A stretch of DNA of 64,000 nt. Source: Helicobacter trogontum (GTDB lineage Bacteria > Campylobacterota > Campylobacteria > Campylobacterales > Helicobacteraceae). Numbering within the stretch: the first letter of the stretch is position 1; the number at the start of each line of letters is the position of its first letter. The DNA is taken from the NCBI RefSeq assembly GCF_000765905.2, contig NZ_JRPL02000010.1:1-64000 (forward strand). The letters run 5' to 3'. Shown here piece after piece: positions 9,868 through 19,295 of this stretch. Below the pieces are notes generated by a model. It saw only the letters and a program-made list of their open reading frames with translations, was not told the DNA's origin and ran no database searches. Both the position numbers and the translations under genes were made by a program.

Positions 9868-10590
9868 ATGCATCTAAAACGATTTGCTCAAATCTTTATG
9901 TTATCTCAAGGTTTATTATTTGCAAATGATGGATTTTTTGTTGGTGTTGAAATGCAGTTAGGTAGCACTCATGTCCAACAGCAAACTTGTTATAATTGTG
10001 TGCCGAATATGCCCTCGATCAATACGTACCTTTATAAAAATTCTACACAAACATCCTTTGATGCAGGATTGCTTTTAGGATATCAACACTTTTTTGATCA
10101 AAACAAAGTTCATGGGCTAAAAGTCTCTTTTCATCTTTATGGTGGTAGCGGAGAAAAACTATCAGGATCAGCCAATACTTTATATACATACGAGGTAGAT
10201 TATACTCCGATTAAAACTGGGCTAGATCTCTCTTATATTTTTAATTTTTATAATCAAGGAGCTCATAAGATTGGTTTAGGGGTTGGTATAGGATATGGAG
10301 TTAATGCCTATTTTTCTAGTAATGGACAAATAACAGATTTTTTAAATGAGATTTCGATTCTTAAAGCACGTAACCTTATTGTTCATGGGGTTTATCCCAC
10401 ATTAGGATTTTATTATACTTTGCAACAACACCATAAGTTTGAGATTAACTATCGCTATACTGGTTTTATGTAGCAAAGCCGCCCAGACGATACCATCGTG
10501 CTTGAAAGTTCTGGCAAAGCCTTAGGTCCTATTTATCATAAATTGCAATATTCTAGCTATTTTGTGTTAAATTACTCCTATATTTTTTAG
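9868..10590 (+). pseudogene. Helicobacter outer membrane protein interrupted by an in-frame TAG
   Basis: The first 201 codons encode a signal peptide (ending near GLLFAND) and beta-strand-rich sequence of a small Helicobacter OMP (GFFVGVEMQLG, DAGLLLGYQHFF, GLGVGIGYGVN). A TAG at 10471-10473 stops translation in the strand YRYTGFM. The same frame then continues open for 38 more codons to a TAG at 10588-10590 and ends in YSSYFVLNYSYIF. That is an alternating hydrophobic last strand with a C-terminal Phe, the signature recognised by the BAM complex. The gene is thus a 240-residue OMP with one nonsense codon. A CAG-to-TAG change is the simplest explanation; sequencing error or suppression are alternatives. 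The truncated form would lack the BAM signal. Confidence 0.8.
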
Positions 10591-10642
10591 CTTATATATG
10601 CTATAATCAGCCAGAGTATCTAAACAAGCTTGGGGATTGATT

Positions 10643-11614
10643 ATGCTTAATATTTATACTAAAACAAATAATGGACTTGTAAAAAAAATACAATTTAATA
10701 TTGAAGATAATGTTCTTCCTAATAACATCTTATGGGTTGATTTGCTCCACCCAACAAATGATGAAATGAGTTATATCACTAAACAATATGAGCTTGATAT
10801 TCCAACACAAGAAGAACGTGAGGAAATTGAGCTTAGTGCGAGATATTGGGAGGACAATCTTACAATCACAATTAATACGCATTTTTTAATTCGTATGCAG
10901 ACAGATAATAAGGAGTTTAACCTTATTAATGAAACAATCACGTTTATGACCACCAAAAATATTTTATTTACCATTAGATTTAATGATTTTAAGATTTTTG
11001 AAGAAATGCAAACGCGTATTCTTGCAAGTCCAAAAAACTTTGAAGATGGCTATGATGTGTTAGATAAGATGTTTGAGATTCGGGTGGAAAAAGATGCTGA
11101 TATCTTGGAATGGATCGATAAAGAAGCACGGAAATTGCGCATTAATGTCTTGGAAGAAAAGAATGAATATACTTATGATAAGATGTTGAAAGGTATCTCT
11201 GGTTTGCAAGAACTTAATATGCGTGTGCGAGATTCATTGTTTGATAAGAGGCGTGCAATTACTTCACTCATTAAAAGTGATAAGATTGATAGCGATATTA
11301 AACGTAATCTCACTATCGTTCTAAAAGACTTAAATTCTCTTGTTGAATTTAATGTATCACAATTAAATGTACTTGATAACATCCAAACAATTCTGGCAAG
11401 TCAGATTAATATTGAACAAAATAAAATCATTAAGCTTTTTACTGTTGCTACAGTTGCTATGATGCCACCAACGCTTATAGGAACAATTTATGGTATGAAC
11501 TTTGAAATTATGCCAGAGTTAAAATGGGATTATGGCTACCCATTTGCTGTGCTTGTTATGATTATCTCCACTATTCTACCGCTTATTGCATTTAAAAAGA
11601 AGGGGTGGTTATAA
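10643..11614 (+). CDS. corA: Magnesium/divalent cation transporter CorA
   Basis: CorA forms a pentameric inner-membrane Mg2+ channel. The protein has a large acidic cytoplasmic N-terminal domain, a long helical stalk, and two C-terminal membrane segments with the selectivity motif GMN in [10 protein letters not shown]. The C terminus ends in the basic KKKGWL. The longest frame starts at TTG 10637, but GGGG at 10632-10635 is correctly spaced for the ATG at 10643, which I use (323 residues). It stands alone, with no close downstream gene. Confidence 0.94.
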   Translation: MLNIYTKTNNGLVKKIQFNIEDNVLPNNILWVDLLHPTNDEMSYITKQYELDIPTQEEREEIELSARYWEDNLTITINTHFLIRMQTDNKEFNLINETITFMTTKNILFTIRFNDFKIFEEMQTRILASPKNFEDGYDVLDKMFEIRVEKDADILEWIDKEARKLRINVLEEKNEYTYDKMLKGISGLQELNMRVRDSLFDKRRAITSLIKSDKIDSDIKRNLTIVLKDLNSLVEFNVSQLNVLDNIQTILASQINIEQNKIIKLFTVATVAMMPPTLIGTIYGMNFEIMPELKWDYGYPFAVLVMIISTILPLIAFKKKGWL

Positions 11615-12661
11615 GCGTCTTACGCGGTGCGAGACTTTATTATCATTGTTTAGAGATCTTAAAAAGTACAATTCTTACTACTGTAGCTTACAATAGAAGT
11701 TTTCAATCTAATCTTTTGGAATTATTGTTAGTTTGATAGTTGAAATAAGCCACATTAAATGAGTTATCTTTTAAAATAGCTGTAGGTAATTATTCCATCA
11801 ATGTTCTATACACTGCAATACGCACCACATTAAACTATATTTGTAAGATTTTTGGCTTATAAATATAGTTTAATGTTTTTTGATACTTCTTATAAATCAT
11901 GTAAAAAAGCATTTAATAAAATACGCCTTAAGATTTTTATCTTTGAATAATTCTTTAGATGTCTGTATGGTTAAAGATATGCAAATAGTCCTTGAAATAA
12001 TTATGAAAGTTATTATCTGATTGTGAGAATACAATAGATTTCAAGCTTTAGGCATATAAGACTTTTAGAATTAAGTATTTAAATATTTTTTATACGAGCA
12101 ATATATAAAGTTATTTACTATATTATTTAATATTTTACATCAATTATTACGTTTGATTTGCATGTATTGGTTCTTTTAGTACTATAGGCGTATATCTAGC
12201 TGTTGATATTTATGATTGTATTTGTTAATGCCAAGAGGTTTTCAAGATTTTAGATAGAAAGATCTAGTAATGCTTTTGCTAAATTATCTATCTTGTCATT
12301 AAAAAAAGCACAATGCTTTAAGAATCTAAAAATATTAATTGGAATTACTTTTTTTATTTTCCCTGTGTGTTTTTTATATGTATATTGAATTTTTACTCAA
12401 CAATATGCAAACGTTTATTATATTTTATATAGGCTACAATAATATAGAAGATTTTAATAAATCTGATGTATAACTCAAATGTAACTCATGGCATCAAATC
12501 ATAATGAAATAAAAACTTAAAAATAGAACAAAAGAAGTTTGGGCGGGATTTAATACAATGTATATCAGTCTTATATAAATCTGAAAGTCCATCTCATAAT
12601 ATAATGGCAACCCTTTGTGTGTAATTTAGAGGTTGTAAGTCATATAGAAATGGTAATGCCT
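11615..12661. other. One-kilobase gene-free AT-rich region
   Basis: Neither strand has a reading frame with convincing codon use or a ribosome-binding site. The notable items are a long hairpin with a T-tract at 11827-11880 and a plus-strand terminator-like hairpin at the right end. I see no remnants of recognisable genes and no tRNA. Confidence 0.5.
11827..11880 (+). terminator. Long stem-loop followed by a T-tract
   Basis: A 21-bp stem is formed by a left arm containing TTAAACTATATTTGTAAG and a right arm containing CTTATAAATATAGTTTAA, with only one G-T pair, an 8-nt loop (11848-11855), and TTTTTT at 11875-11880. It has intrinsic-terminator form on the plus strand but lies 213 bp after corA, and its stem is unusually long and GC-poor. 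Confidence 0.6.
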
Positions 12662-12689
12662 GTGGTGTGTCCAAACACCACGTTTTATT
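12662..12689 (+). terminator. Terminator-like hairpin on the plus strand
   Basis: GTGGTGT and ACACCAC form a perfect 7-bp stem with a 6-nt loop (12662-12681), followed by GTTTTATT. No plus-strand gene precedes it within 1 kb. It lies just beyond the stop of the minus-strand aminotransferase, where it has no U-tract. Confidence 0.45.
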
Positions 12690-12695
12690 GAATAG

Positions 12696-13865
12696 CTATA
12701 TGTAGCGTTTTTGTCTAAAAGTCTTTAACACTTTTACGTAATATTCGGCTTGTTGTGGTGTACCGAGTGTTACTCGACAGAAGTTATCAAATTTGGCAAA
12801 TTGTCGTCCAACAAGAATATTTTGGTTTCTCATATTTTTTGCAAAATCATCATAACTACCTGTGATTTCATGGAAGATAAAGTTGGCATGTGAAGGCGCA
12901 TAACGTAATCCTAAAGAATCAAGAGCTTTTGTTACAATTTGTCTTGATTTTACGTTTGAATTCACACAATATTGTCGAAAGTTAAAATCTGCAAGTGCCG
13001 CATTAGCCGCAACAGCACCGCACAAATTGATACCTGCAAGTTGTAAGAAATCCTTGATTCTTCGTTGTAGCTCTGGAGTTGTAATTGTGTATCCCACACG
13101 CAATCCTGCAAGTCCATATATCTTTGAGAACGTACGCGTTACAATAACATTTTTTGCACCATTCTTCAAGATATCAATACCACTTTTGAATGCAGGATCT
13201 ATCACATACTCTGCATATGCTTCATCAATAAGGAATATTGTGCTTTGCTTTGCATTTCTCACCCAAGAGTAAAGATCGTTTGCAGATACAATATTTCCAG
13301 TTGGATTGTTTGGATTGCAAATATACACCAATGAAACACCATCAAATTCTCTCTCACTTTTTTTCATAGCATCAATGTTCATATTAAATTGTGAATCTAA
13401 ATCAAAATTTACAACTTCGATGCCTAGCGGCTTTGCATAAAAAGCTGGGAATTCAAAAGTAGGATTAGGATTTATGATTCTAAATGGCATATTGAGTTCA
13501 TTTGCGAGATTGCTAACAGCATAGATTGCGGCTTGTAGTGCAGCAGAAGAACCATTGCTTACACATACATTATCTTCTCTTACTTGGTAAAATCTTGCAA
13601 TACTAGTGCGTAACTCATCCTCAGCTTTAAAAGGATAAAGTGATAATTCATCAATCTTTTTCTCTAATGCTTTTTTTGCGAGATTTGAAAAGCCATACGC
13701 ACTTTCATTGTTATTTAGCAATAAAGGCTTGTCTCTAGTAGGCATTTTGAAAGATGTATTAGCAGCCTGTAAAGGAGATAAAAAACCACCTAAAGCTAAC
13801 GCACTAGCAATCGTTCCAGCCTTTAACACATCGCGTCTATTTATTGTTTGTTCAACACTTTTCAT
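12696..13865 (-). CDS. Tat-exported PLP-dependent aminotransferase (HisC-like)
   Basis: The 389-residue protein starts with a twin-arginine signal peptide: Arg10-Arg11 in NRRDVLKAG, a hydrophobic stretch, and a cleavage site near LQAANT. The rest is a fold-type I aminotransferase close to histidinol-phosphate aminotransferases: CNPNNPTG (about 183-190), DEAY (214-217), and the PLP lysine Lys248 in TFSKIYGLAGLRVGY. PLP enzymes fold in the cytoplasm with cofactor, which fits Tat export to the periplasm. The substrate is unknown, and a periplasmic role in histidine synthesis is unlikely. AAGGAG precedes the ATG, and TATAAC about 30 bp upstream is a possible -10 box. It stands alone. Confidence 0.88.
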   Translation of the reverse strand: MKSVEQTINRRDVLKAGTIASALALGGFLSPLQAANTSFKMPTRDKPLLLNNNESAYGFSNLAKKALEKKIDELSLYPFKAEDELRTSIARFYQVREDNVCVSNGSSAALQAAIYAVSNLANELNMPFRIINPNPTFEFPAFYAKPLGIEVVNFDLDSQFNMNIDAMKKSEREFDGVSLVYICNPNNPTGNIVSANDLYSWVRNAKQSTIFLIDEAYAEYVIDPAFKSGIDILKNGAKNVIVTRTFSKIYGLAGLRVGYTITTPELQRRIKDFLQLAGINLCGAVAANAALADFNFRQYCVNSNVKSRQIVTKALDSLGLRYAPSHANFIFHEITGSYDDFAKNMRNQNILVGRQFAKFDNFCRVTLGTPQQAEYYVKVLKTFRQKRYI

Positions 13866-14135
13866 AAGATTAGCTCCTTAAAACATGTTATAATCATGCA
13901 GTTTCCATGTTTGCAATGATACACTATTTTCGCAGAAAATGCAATAAAAAAAGAAAAAATGTATTATTTTCAACAGGCTGGTTTTAATAAGATCAAAACA
14001 ATACAAAAGAGTTATAAGTAACAAGGTACTGAAAGTTATATATGTATCACAAAGAGTAAAAATAGAATTAGACTGCAATCCATATCATACAACATTGAGA
14101 AAGAACATAACGTAGAATGTTAAGCCAGTTTCAAT

Positions 14136-14993
14136 TTATTGTAATTTTTGCATTAAAACATCAAGCTTACTTTTTTCATCGCATTGCAAAGTGATTGTAT
14201 TATTTTTTACCGTACTTCTGATGTTATAATGCTTAAGAATCTCTTGTAGGGTTTGTAAAGATTCTATATGCAGAGCTTCTACATTTTTTTTGTCATCTTC
14301 TATATTCTTTGTTTTTGCTTTGAGATTTTTTGCGAGATTTTCTGTTTCCCTTACATTGAGTTTTTGTCCCAGGATACTTTGCAATGCCAGCTCTTCATCT
14401 TTGGGGTTTAGGCCAATGAGCATCTTTGCATGTCCTTGCGTTATCTTACCATCTCGAAGTAGTTCTTGTGTTTTATTGCTTAATTCAAGTAGGCGTAGTG
14501 TATTTGTGATTTGCGTACGGGATTTGTGAATTTTTTGTGCTAGTTTCTCCTGTGTTAAATCATGTTCTTTTAAAAGTGACTGGTAGCACAAAGCTAAATC
14601 GATTGGATTCAAATCTTCTCGCTGCACATTTTCTATCAACGCTAATTCGCGCATTTTATGATCTTCTGCTGTAATGACAATAGCTTGTATATGCTCTTTT
14701 TGTAATAATTTTGTAGCACGCAGTCTTCTCTCACCAGCAATAAGTATATACCCCTCACTCTCACTTTGACGCACAACTATGGGTTGTAAAAGTCCATTCT
14801 CCTTTATGGAATTTGCTAACTCCCTTAAACTTTCATCATTAAAAATTTGACGCGGTTGCATGGGGTTTGGTATAATCTGATCGCATTTAATCATTTGCAT
14901 AGAATCATCTGAATCTGTATAATTTTTTTCATATACAGCATTAATATCGCCAAAAAGATTATTTAGCCCACTACCTAACGCTCTTTTTGCCAT
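14136..14993 (-). CDS. parB: Chromosome partitioning protein ParB (Spo0J)
   Basis: ParB binds parS sites near the origin, spreads as a CTP-dependent clamp, and drives segregation with ParA. The 285-residue protein has the opening [13 protein letters not shown] typical of the family, the CTP-binding box GERRLRA (in [12 protein letters not shown]), the [12 protein letters not shown] segment, and a helix-turn-helix ([19 protein letters not shown]). The C-terminal dimerisation part ends at LMQKLQ. Its start overlaps the end of parA by 23 bp. I found no sequence close to the parS consensus in this window. The order parB-parA-birA matches what I recall for HP1138-HP1140. Confidence 0.95.
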   Translation of the reverse strand: MAKRALGSGLNNLFGDINAVYEKNYTDSDDSMQMIKCDQIIPNPMQPRQIFNDESLRELANSIKENGLLQPIVVRQSESEGYILIAGERRLRATKLLQKEHIQAIVITAEDHKMRELALIENVQREDLNPIDLALCYQSLLKEHDLTQEKLAQKIHKSRTQITNTLRLLELSNKTQELLRDGKITQGHAKMLIGLNPKDEELALQSILGQKLNVRETENLAKNLKAKTKNIEDDKKNVEALHIESLQTLQEILKHYNIRSTVKNNTITLQCDEKSKLDVLMQKLQ

Positions 14994-15786
14994 CTCTATC
15001 CTTTTTTTGTTTCTTTAATAATGCTTTTGCAAGACGCATGTAAGCCTCATTGCCAGCTGATTTGCTATCATATAAGGCAATGGGTTTACCATAGCTTGGA
15101 GCTTCTGCAAGTTTTACATTATGTGGTATTACCACAAACCCTTCTTTATCACTAAAAAAATCAGTTTTCACATGATGTAACAAGTCGTCTAAGACTTGCT
15201 TTGATAAATTTGTCCTTGCATTATACATTGTGGGTAAAAAACCTCTTATGACTAGATTTTTATTATAAAATTGCTTTATAAGTTTGACTGTGTTCATAAG
15301 TTGAGCTAAGCCATCAAGAGCCAAAAATTCACACTGCACAGGCACAATGAGAGAATTTGCCGCACTCAAAACATTCATTGTAAGTGGTCCTAATGCAGGT
15401 GGAGAATCTATAATGATAAAATCATAATCCATGCGAACATTTTCTATACATTGCCTAAGTAACATTTCCCTTTGACTTTTCTCTTTTTCATAAAATTCAG
15501 ATTCTACGGCAACTAGATTCTGATCAGTGGGTGCGATAAATAGATTTTTCAGCATTGTATTTTGAATAATATCTTGCATAGATATTTGCCCAGACATTAC
15601 ATGACACATTGTAGATTTTATGGCATTACGCTTTATTCCGCAGCTAAGAGTAGCATTTGCCTGTGGATCAAAATCAATAAGTAAAACTTTTTTATTACAT
15701 AGTGCAAGTGATGCAGAAAGATTTACAGCCGTAGTTGTCTTTCCGACGCCACCCTTTTGATTGGCAATGCCAATGATTTCACCCAT
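14971..15786 (-). CDS. parA: Chromosome partitioning ATPase ParA (Soj)
   Basis: ParA is a dimerising, nucleoid-binding ATPase that positions ParB-parS complexes. The deviant Walker A motif KGGVGKTT is at the very N terminus ([16 protein letters not shown]), followed by [12 protein letters not shown] and the Walker B-like segment [15 protein letters not shown]. At 271 residues it is the chromosomal, short type without an N-terminal DNA-binding domain. AAGGAG precedes the ATG. It is translationally coupled to parB through the overlap and lies 26 bp after birA. Confidence 0.95.
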   Translation of the reverse strand: MGEIIGIANQKGGVGKTTTAVNLSASLALCNKKVLLIDFDPQANATLSCGIKRNAIKSTMCHVMSGQISMQDIIQNTMLKNLFIAPTDQNLVAVESEFYEKEKSQREMLLRQCIENVRMDYDFIIIDSPPALGPLTMNVLSAANSLIVPVQCEFLALDGLAQLMNTVKLIKQFYNKNLVIRGFLPTMYNARTNLSKQVLDDLLHHVKTDFFSDKEGFVVIPHNVKLAEAPSYGKPIALYDSKSAGNEAYMRLAKALLKKQKKDRDGKKSVR

Positions 15787-15812
15787 ACACGCTCCTTATT
15801 TTTCTTAATCTC

Positions 15813-16601
15813 TTAACGCAAACTATATAAAATTGTATCATGCAACACTATGCTCCCATCATCTTGTAGTTGTGCATCCTGCAATGATGCTTTATAGGTA
15901 TCTCCATCCCTATTAATGTGCGTATGAAAACGCTGATTTTTAAAAAAATCTTGTTTATATCGATGAAAAACATCATGCCATGTCATATGTTTGTGTAAAA
16001 AGGTATCACAGATAATACTATGAAATGTTTTATCCATATTTTTTTGTAAAGCAAATTCTACAATGTTAAAGCTTAAAAAATGTAATATTTTTCTGATTAT
16101 TTGAGATAAAATCTCTGCACTTATCGATTCTATAGAATCTTTGTGTTTATATTGATCATATTGTTTGAATGGATTTTTTGCCTCACTTGTAAGCAATGAT
16201 GCTTTATTTTCACTAAAAATATTTAGTCCGACACCAAATACAACAAAATCTTTTACATATTGCGTAATGAGCCCACCAACTTTATCATCTTGCAAATAAA
16301 AATCATTAGGCCATTTTAACCATAGATCACCATGAAATTCTTTTAATAACTCAAGTAAAACTTGCCCAAAATAAATCGAGCTAGATTGTCTTGGTAAATC
16401 ATGTGGCAATAACGCAGTGGGTAAAGCACATGATAGATAAAGTCCGCACGAGACTTTCTCCCATGTATTTGCACGACTTCCGATACCATCTGTTTGCTCC
16501 TTTGTTGCCACTACAAGAGGAGATTCTATCGTGTTATTACGAATATAATCAGTTAAATACACTTGTGTGGAAGGCATACTTTGTGTCCAGATAAAACGCA
16601 T
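15813..16601 (-). CDS. birA: Biotin-[acetyl-CoA-carboxylase] ligase
   Basis: BirA makes biotinyl-AMP and attaches biotin to the carboxyl carrier protein. The 262-residue product is the mono-functional type with no N-terminal repressor domain. Visible motifs are ATKEQTDGIGSRANTW (the biotin-loop region, a divergent form of the GRGRxGR loop), KWPND (substrate pocket lysine), and GGLITQ followed by VFGVGLNI. The loop reads GIGSRA rather than GRGRRG, a form I also associate with Helicobacter and Campylobacter BirA. It is the first gene of the birA-parA-parB run. Confidence 0.88.
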   Translation of the reverse strand: MRFIWTQSMPSTQVYLTDYIRNNTIESPLVVATKEQTDGIGSRANTWEKVSCGLYLSCALPTALLPHDLPRQSSSIYFGQVLLELLKEFHGDLWLKWPNDFYLQDDKVGGLITQYVKDFVVFGVGLNIFSENKASLLTSEAKNPFKQYDQYKHKDSIESISAEILSQIIRKILHFLSFNIVEFALQKNMDKTFHSIICDTFLHKHMTWHDVFHRYKQDFFKNQRFHTHINRDGDTYKASLQDAQLQDDGSIVLHDTILYSLR

Positions 16602-16617
16602 ATTGTACCCTTTTGGT

Positions 16618-18453
16618 CTATGTATTTTGTGTGAATTTTTGCATTAAATAGGTGCTAAGATTCTCTAAGACACTACGCCATTCATGCAAATCATCTTGTA
16701 TAAAAAGCTTGATATTATCATACCAAATGGTAGAATCATGTTTGCAAAATCTTCCCCAACGCCAGTCATGACGTTTATGAAGTAGCAAGGCGGTAGGAAT
16801 ACCTAATGTGGCACTTAAATGTGCTAGGGCAGAATCTATACTAATCACAAAATCCATAGAGAGCAGAATGTTTGCACTATCAAAAAAGTCATTAATCTCA
16901 CTTGACATATCAATAACGCTAAATTCTTTTGCTAGATCAGAATCAATACCTTCATACTGAAGACTATAGTATGCAAACCCATTACGTGGCAGGTACTCTA
17001 AAAGCTTTTGTGCATATATAGATTTGTCTCTTGCGTTTTGAAAGTTTGGATTTGAGCTGAAATTCAACGCAACTCTTATTAGTTTTTTCTTATCTGTTGT
17101 TTGCTGTGTTTGCGTATGGGTTATAAAATGATTCTTAGCTTGTGTGCTTGAAGTTAAAAATATATCATCCTCGAGTTTTTCTTTTTGTGCATAATGTTGA
17201 TAGGAATTTAGGATTTTTTTTGCAGAAATTTGTGTTTTCTTGGTGTTTGTATGCACAAAGGTATTGCGTAGTGTATGCTCTTTTATATTTTGCCCTCCTT
17301 TTTTTATAAGAAAAGATGACAATGTCTTTCTAAAAGATTCTAAGCTATTTTGTAAAGTCTTTTTGTTGGCAAATAAGAACGCAAGACTTGGAATAGGTAA
17401 TGCCACATCATAATTATCATGGATCTCATCGCTGCAAGGAATATTAAAACATTCAAAGATTCTGCAAAGCTCTTTTGGTGCAAAAATCATCTTTTCTTTG
17501 CATGAAAGAAGTGGTATAAATCTTGCAAACATAATGCTATCACCAAAACCTTGCTCATGATAAAGTGCCACTTTTTTGTCACTCAAAAAATTAAGTATAT
17601 CTCTAGGGTCCTGCAAAGAAAAATCAAGGAAATGTCTTGTCATAGTCTTTGGGAACATCACTCTTCTATACTCATAGAGTGCAAAGCCAGTTTGCAGATC
17701 GTCTAAACTTAGGAGTAAATGTGCTAAATTAATCACATATCGCACATCAGGATTTAGACTAATAGCTTTACTATAAGCCTCTCTTGCTAATTCCACATCA
17801 TCGTTATAACGAAGTGCATTGGCATAGTTAAAATAAAAATTAGAATCTTGGGAATAATTAGTCTCTAACTCTTTATAAAGTGTGATGGCAGATTCTAAAT
17901 CATCCAAGTTTGTATAAATTTGTGCAAGATTTATACCTGCATCTCCCATACCATTTTCATATGCAAGTGAATAATATTTTAAAGCGAGTTTAAAGCTACC
18001 TATGGCAGCTTGTTGATTTGCTAGATTAAAGATTGCATGGACATCTTTTGGGTTAATCTTGATAGCCATCATGTAATGTTGTATTGAGCGTTCATAGTCT
18101 TGTAAATCACCATAACATTTTGCAAGGTTGAAATGCAAATTCTCATCTTCTTTTGGCAAAAGGCTTTGTAAAAGTGCAACAGCTTGTAAAGTCATATTGT
18201 TGCGTCTGTAAAATTCAGCAAGATTAAGTGATAGTGTAAAAACATGCTCCTTATGATGTTCTTTTGCAATTTTTAGTGCATCTTCAAGGCATTTAATCGC
18301 CTCTTGCAATTGCCCGATATTATTATAACAAAACGCACATAAGCTCCACGCCTCAATATTTGTGCGTTGTTGCATAATGAGTTTCAAACACGCTTCAATA
18401 CATGTTTGCCACTTTCCATGACTAAATAACTGACGAATATCCTCTATATTCAT
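16618..18453 (-). CDS. TPR-repeat protein with a C-terminal glycosyltransferase-like domain
   Basis: The protein has 611 residues from ATG 18453, which is spaced 6 nt from an AAGG; a TTG two codons upstream is less likely. Residues about 5-290 are tandem tetratricopeptide repeats (for example DYERSIQHYMMAIKINPKDV and AREAYSKAISLNPDV). The C-terminal half resembles TPR-linked GT-B transferases: ALYHEQGFGDSIMFARF, then SIDSALAHLSATLGIPTALLL, then the family's terminal block DWRWGRF...STIWYDNIKLF. The region between (about 390-460) is Lys/Thr/Gln-rich and may be a flexible insert. Such proteins are often linked to protein or flagellin glycosylation, but the substrate cannot be inferred. It lies 16 bp upstream of birA and may be cotranscribed. 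Confidence 0.75.
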   Translation of the reverse strand: MNIEDIRQLFSHGKWQTCIEACLKLIMQQRTNIEAWSLCAFCYNNIGQLQEAIKCLEDALKIAKEHHKEHVFTLSLNLAEFYRRNNMTLQAVALLQSLLPKEDENLHFNLAKCYGDLQDYERSIQHYMMAIKINPKDVHAIFNLANQQAAIGSFKLALKYYSLAYENGMGDAGINLAQIYTNLDDLESAITLYKELETNYSQDSNFYFNYANALRYNDDVELAREAYSKAISLNPDVRYVINLAHLLLSLDDLQTGFALYEYRRVMFPKTMTRHFLDFSLQDPRDILNFLSDKKVALYHEQGFGDSIMFARFIPLLSCKEKMIFAPKELCRIFECFNIPCSDEIHDNYDVALPIPSLAFLFANKKTLQNSLESFRKTLSSFLIKKGGQNIKEHTLRNTFVHTNTKKTQISAKKILNSYQHYAQKEKLEDDIFLTSSTQAKNHFITHTQTQQTTDKKKLIRVALNFSSNPNFQNARDKSIYAQKLLEYLPRNGFAYYSLQYEGIDSDLAKEFSVIDMSSEINDFFDSANILLSMDFVISIDSALAHLSATLGIPTALLLHKRHDWRWGRFCKHDSTIWYDNIKLFIQDDLHEWRSVLENLSTYLMQKFTQNT

Positions 18454-18695
18454 GCACAACCTTAAAATACCTTAAAATCAATGTAAGCAATCAAAATTCA
18501 TGTCACAATTTTATTTTGCTATTCTACATAAAGAACTCAAGATTATGAAAAACAATGCATATGCAATGATGTCAAAAATGTCATAATCTTGCCTCATATG
18601 ATCTTACAAGACATATACTTAGGGTTTAATAGCTTGATGGGAACATTTGTCTCTTCTATATTAAAATACAAATAGTTTTTATGATTCTAGACGTA

Positions 18696-19211
18696 TTACC
18701 ACGCCTCATCAATTCCAATGAGAATGCAACTTGTAAGATATGGTGCGGCACAATATGAAAATACTTTTCCACCTTTACCAATCTCATGCAGTGCAGAGTA
18801 ATACCGCTGTGCAAATTTAAAATATCGCACTTGTGCTTTTTTGTCCCCAAATTCATCAGCCAATATTCCACCCACACTTACACCATCTAAGTCATTATGT
18901 GGACTTACCCATTCTATATAAAACATGGAAAGGATGACATAAGTATGATAGCCATGCATTTGTCCTAGATTCATTTGACTAAAGGCTGTATGCGAAATAA
19001 TTTTTTTACCATTAAAACGAACAAAATTTCTCTCGCGTGATTGCTTATCAACTTGCTTGTAATAGCCCTCTAATTTCTTTGTGTTTTTTTGTAAAACTTC
19101 ACTTGCTTCTATATTCCTCCATGTTTTATTATGATTATACTTTGACTGCATATTGTCATTTGCATAAAGTAGAAAGAGGCTGAAAAAAAGTAACAACAAT
19201 ATACGACACAT
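18696..19211 (-). CDS. Secreted protein of unknown function
   Basis: I do not recognise this 171-residue protein. It begins with a hydrophobic signal peptide (MCRILLLLFFSLFLLYAND), so a periplasmic or secreted location is likely. The mature part has a charged helix (EVLQKNTKKLEGYYKQVDKQ) and a C-terminal segment with two cysteines (FSYCAAPYLTSCILIG). No lipobox is evident. It is isolated: 236 bp of intergenic sequence separates it from the TPR gene, and it is divergent from purF. Confidence 0.7.
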   Translation of the reverse strand: MCRILLLLFFSLFLLYANDNMQSKYNHNKTWRNIEASEVLQKNTKKLEGYYKQVDKQSRERNFVRFNGKKIISHTAFSQMNLGQMHGYHTYVILSMFYIEWVSPHNDLDGVSVGGILADEFGDKKAQVRYFKFAQRYYSALHEIGKGGKVFSYCAAPYLTSCILIGIDEAW

Positions 19212-19295
19212 GCAACACCTTTTTATCTTTTTGTTATTGTAGCTTAAAAAACATTATGATACAATCTGCATTTATCTTTTAACCAAGGCTTTTGC

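Noticed and set aside
13878-14078. 66-codon minus-strand frame between the Tat aminotransferase and parB
   Set aside because: Very AT-rich, hydrophobic-rich random composition, no ribosome-binding site; it overlaps the likely promoter of the aminotransferase.
14136-16601. Possible parS sites near parAB
   Set aside because: I looked for TGTTTCACGTGAAACA-like sequences around these genes and in the rest of the window and saw none close enough to report.
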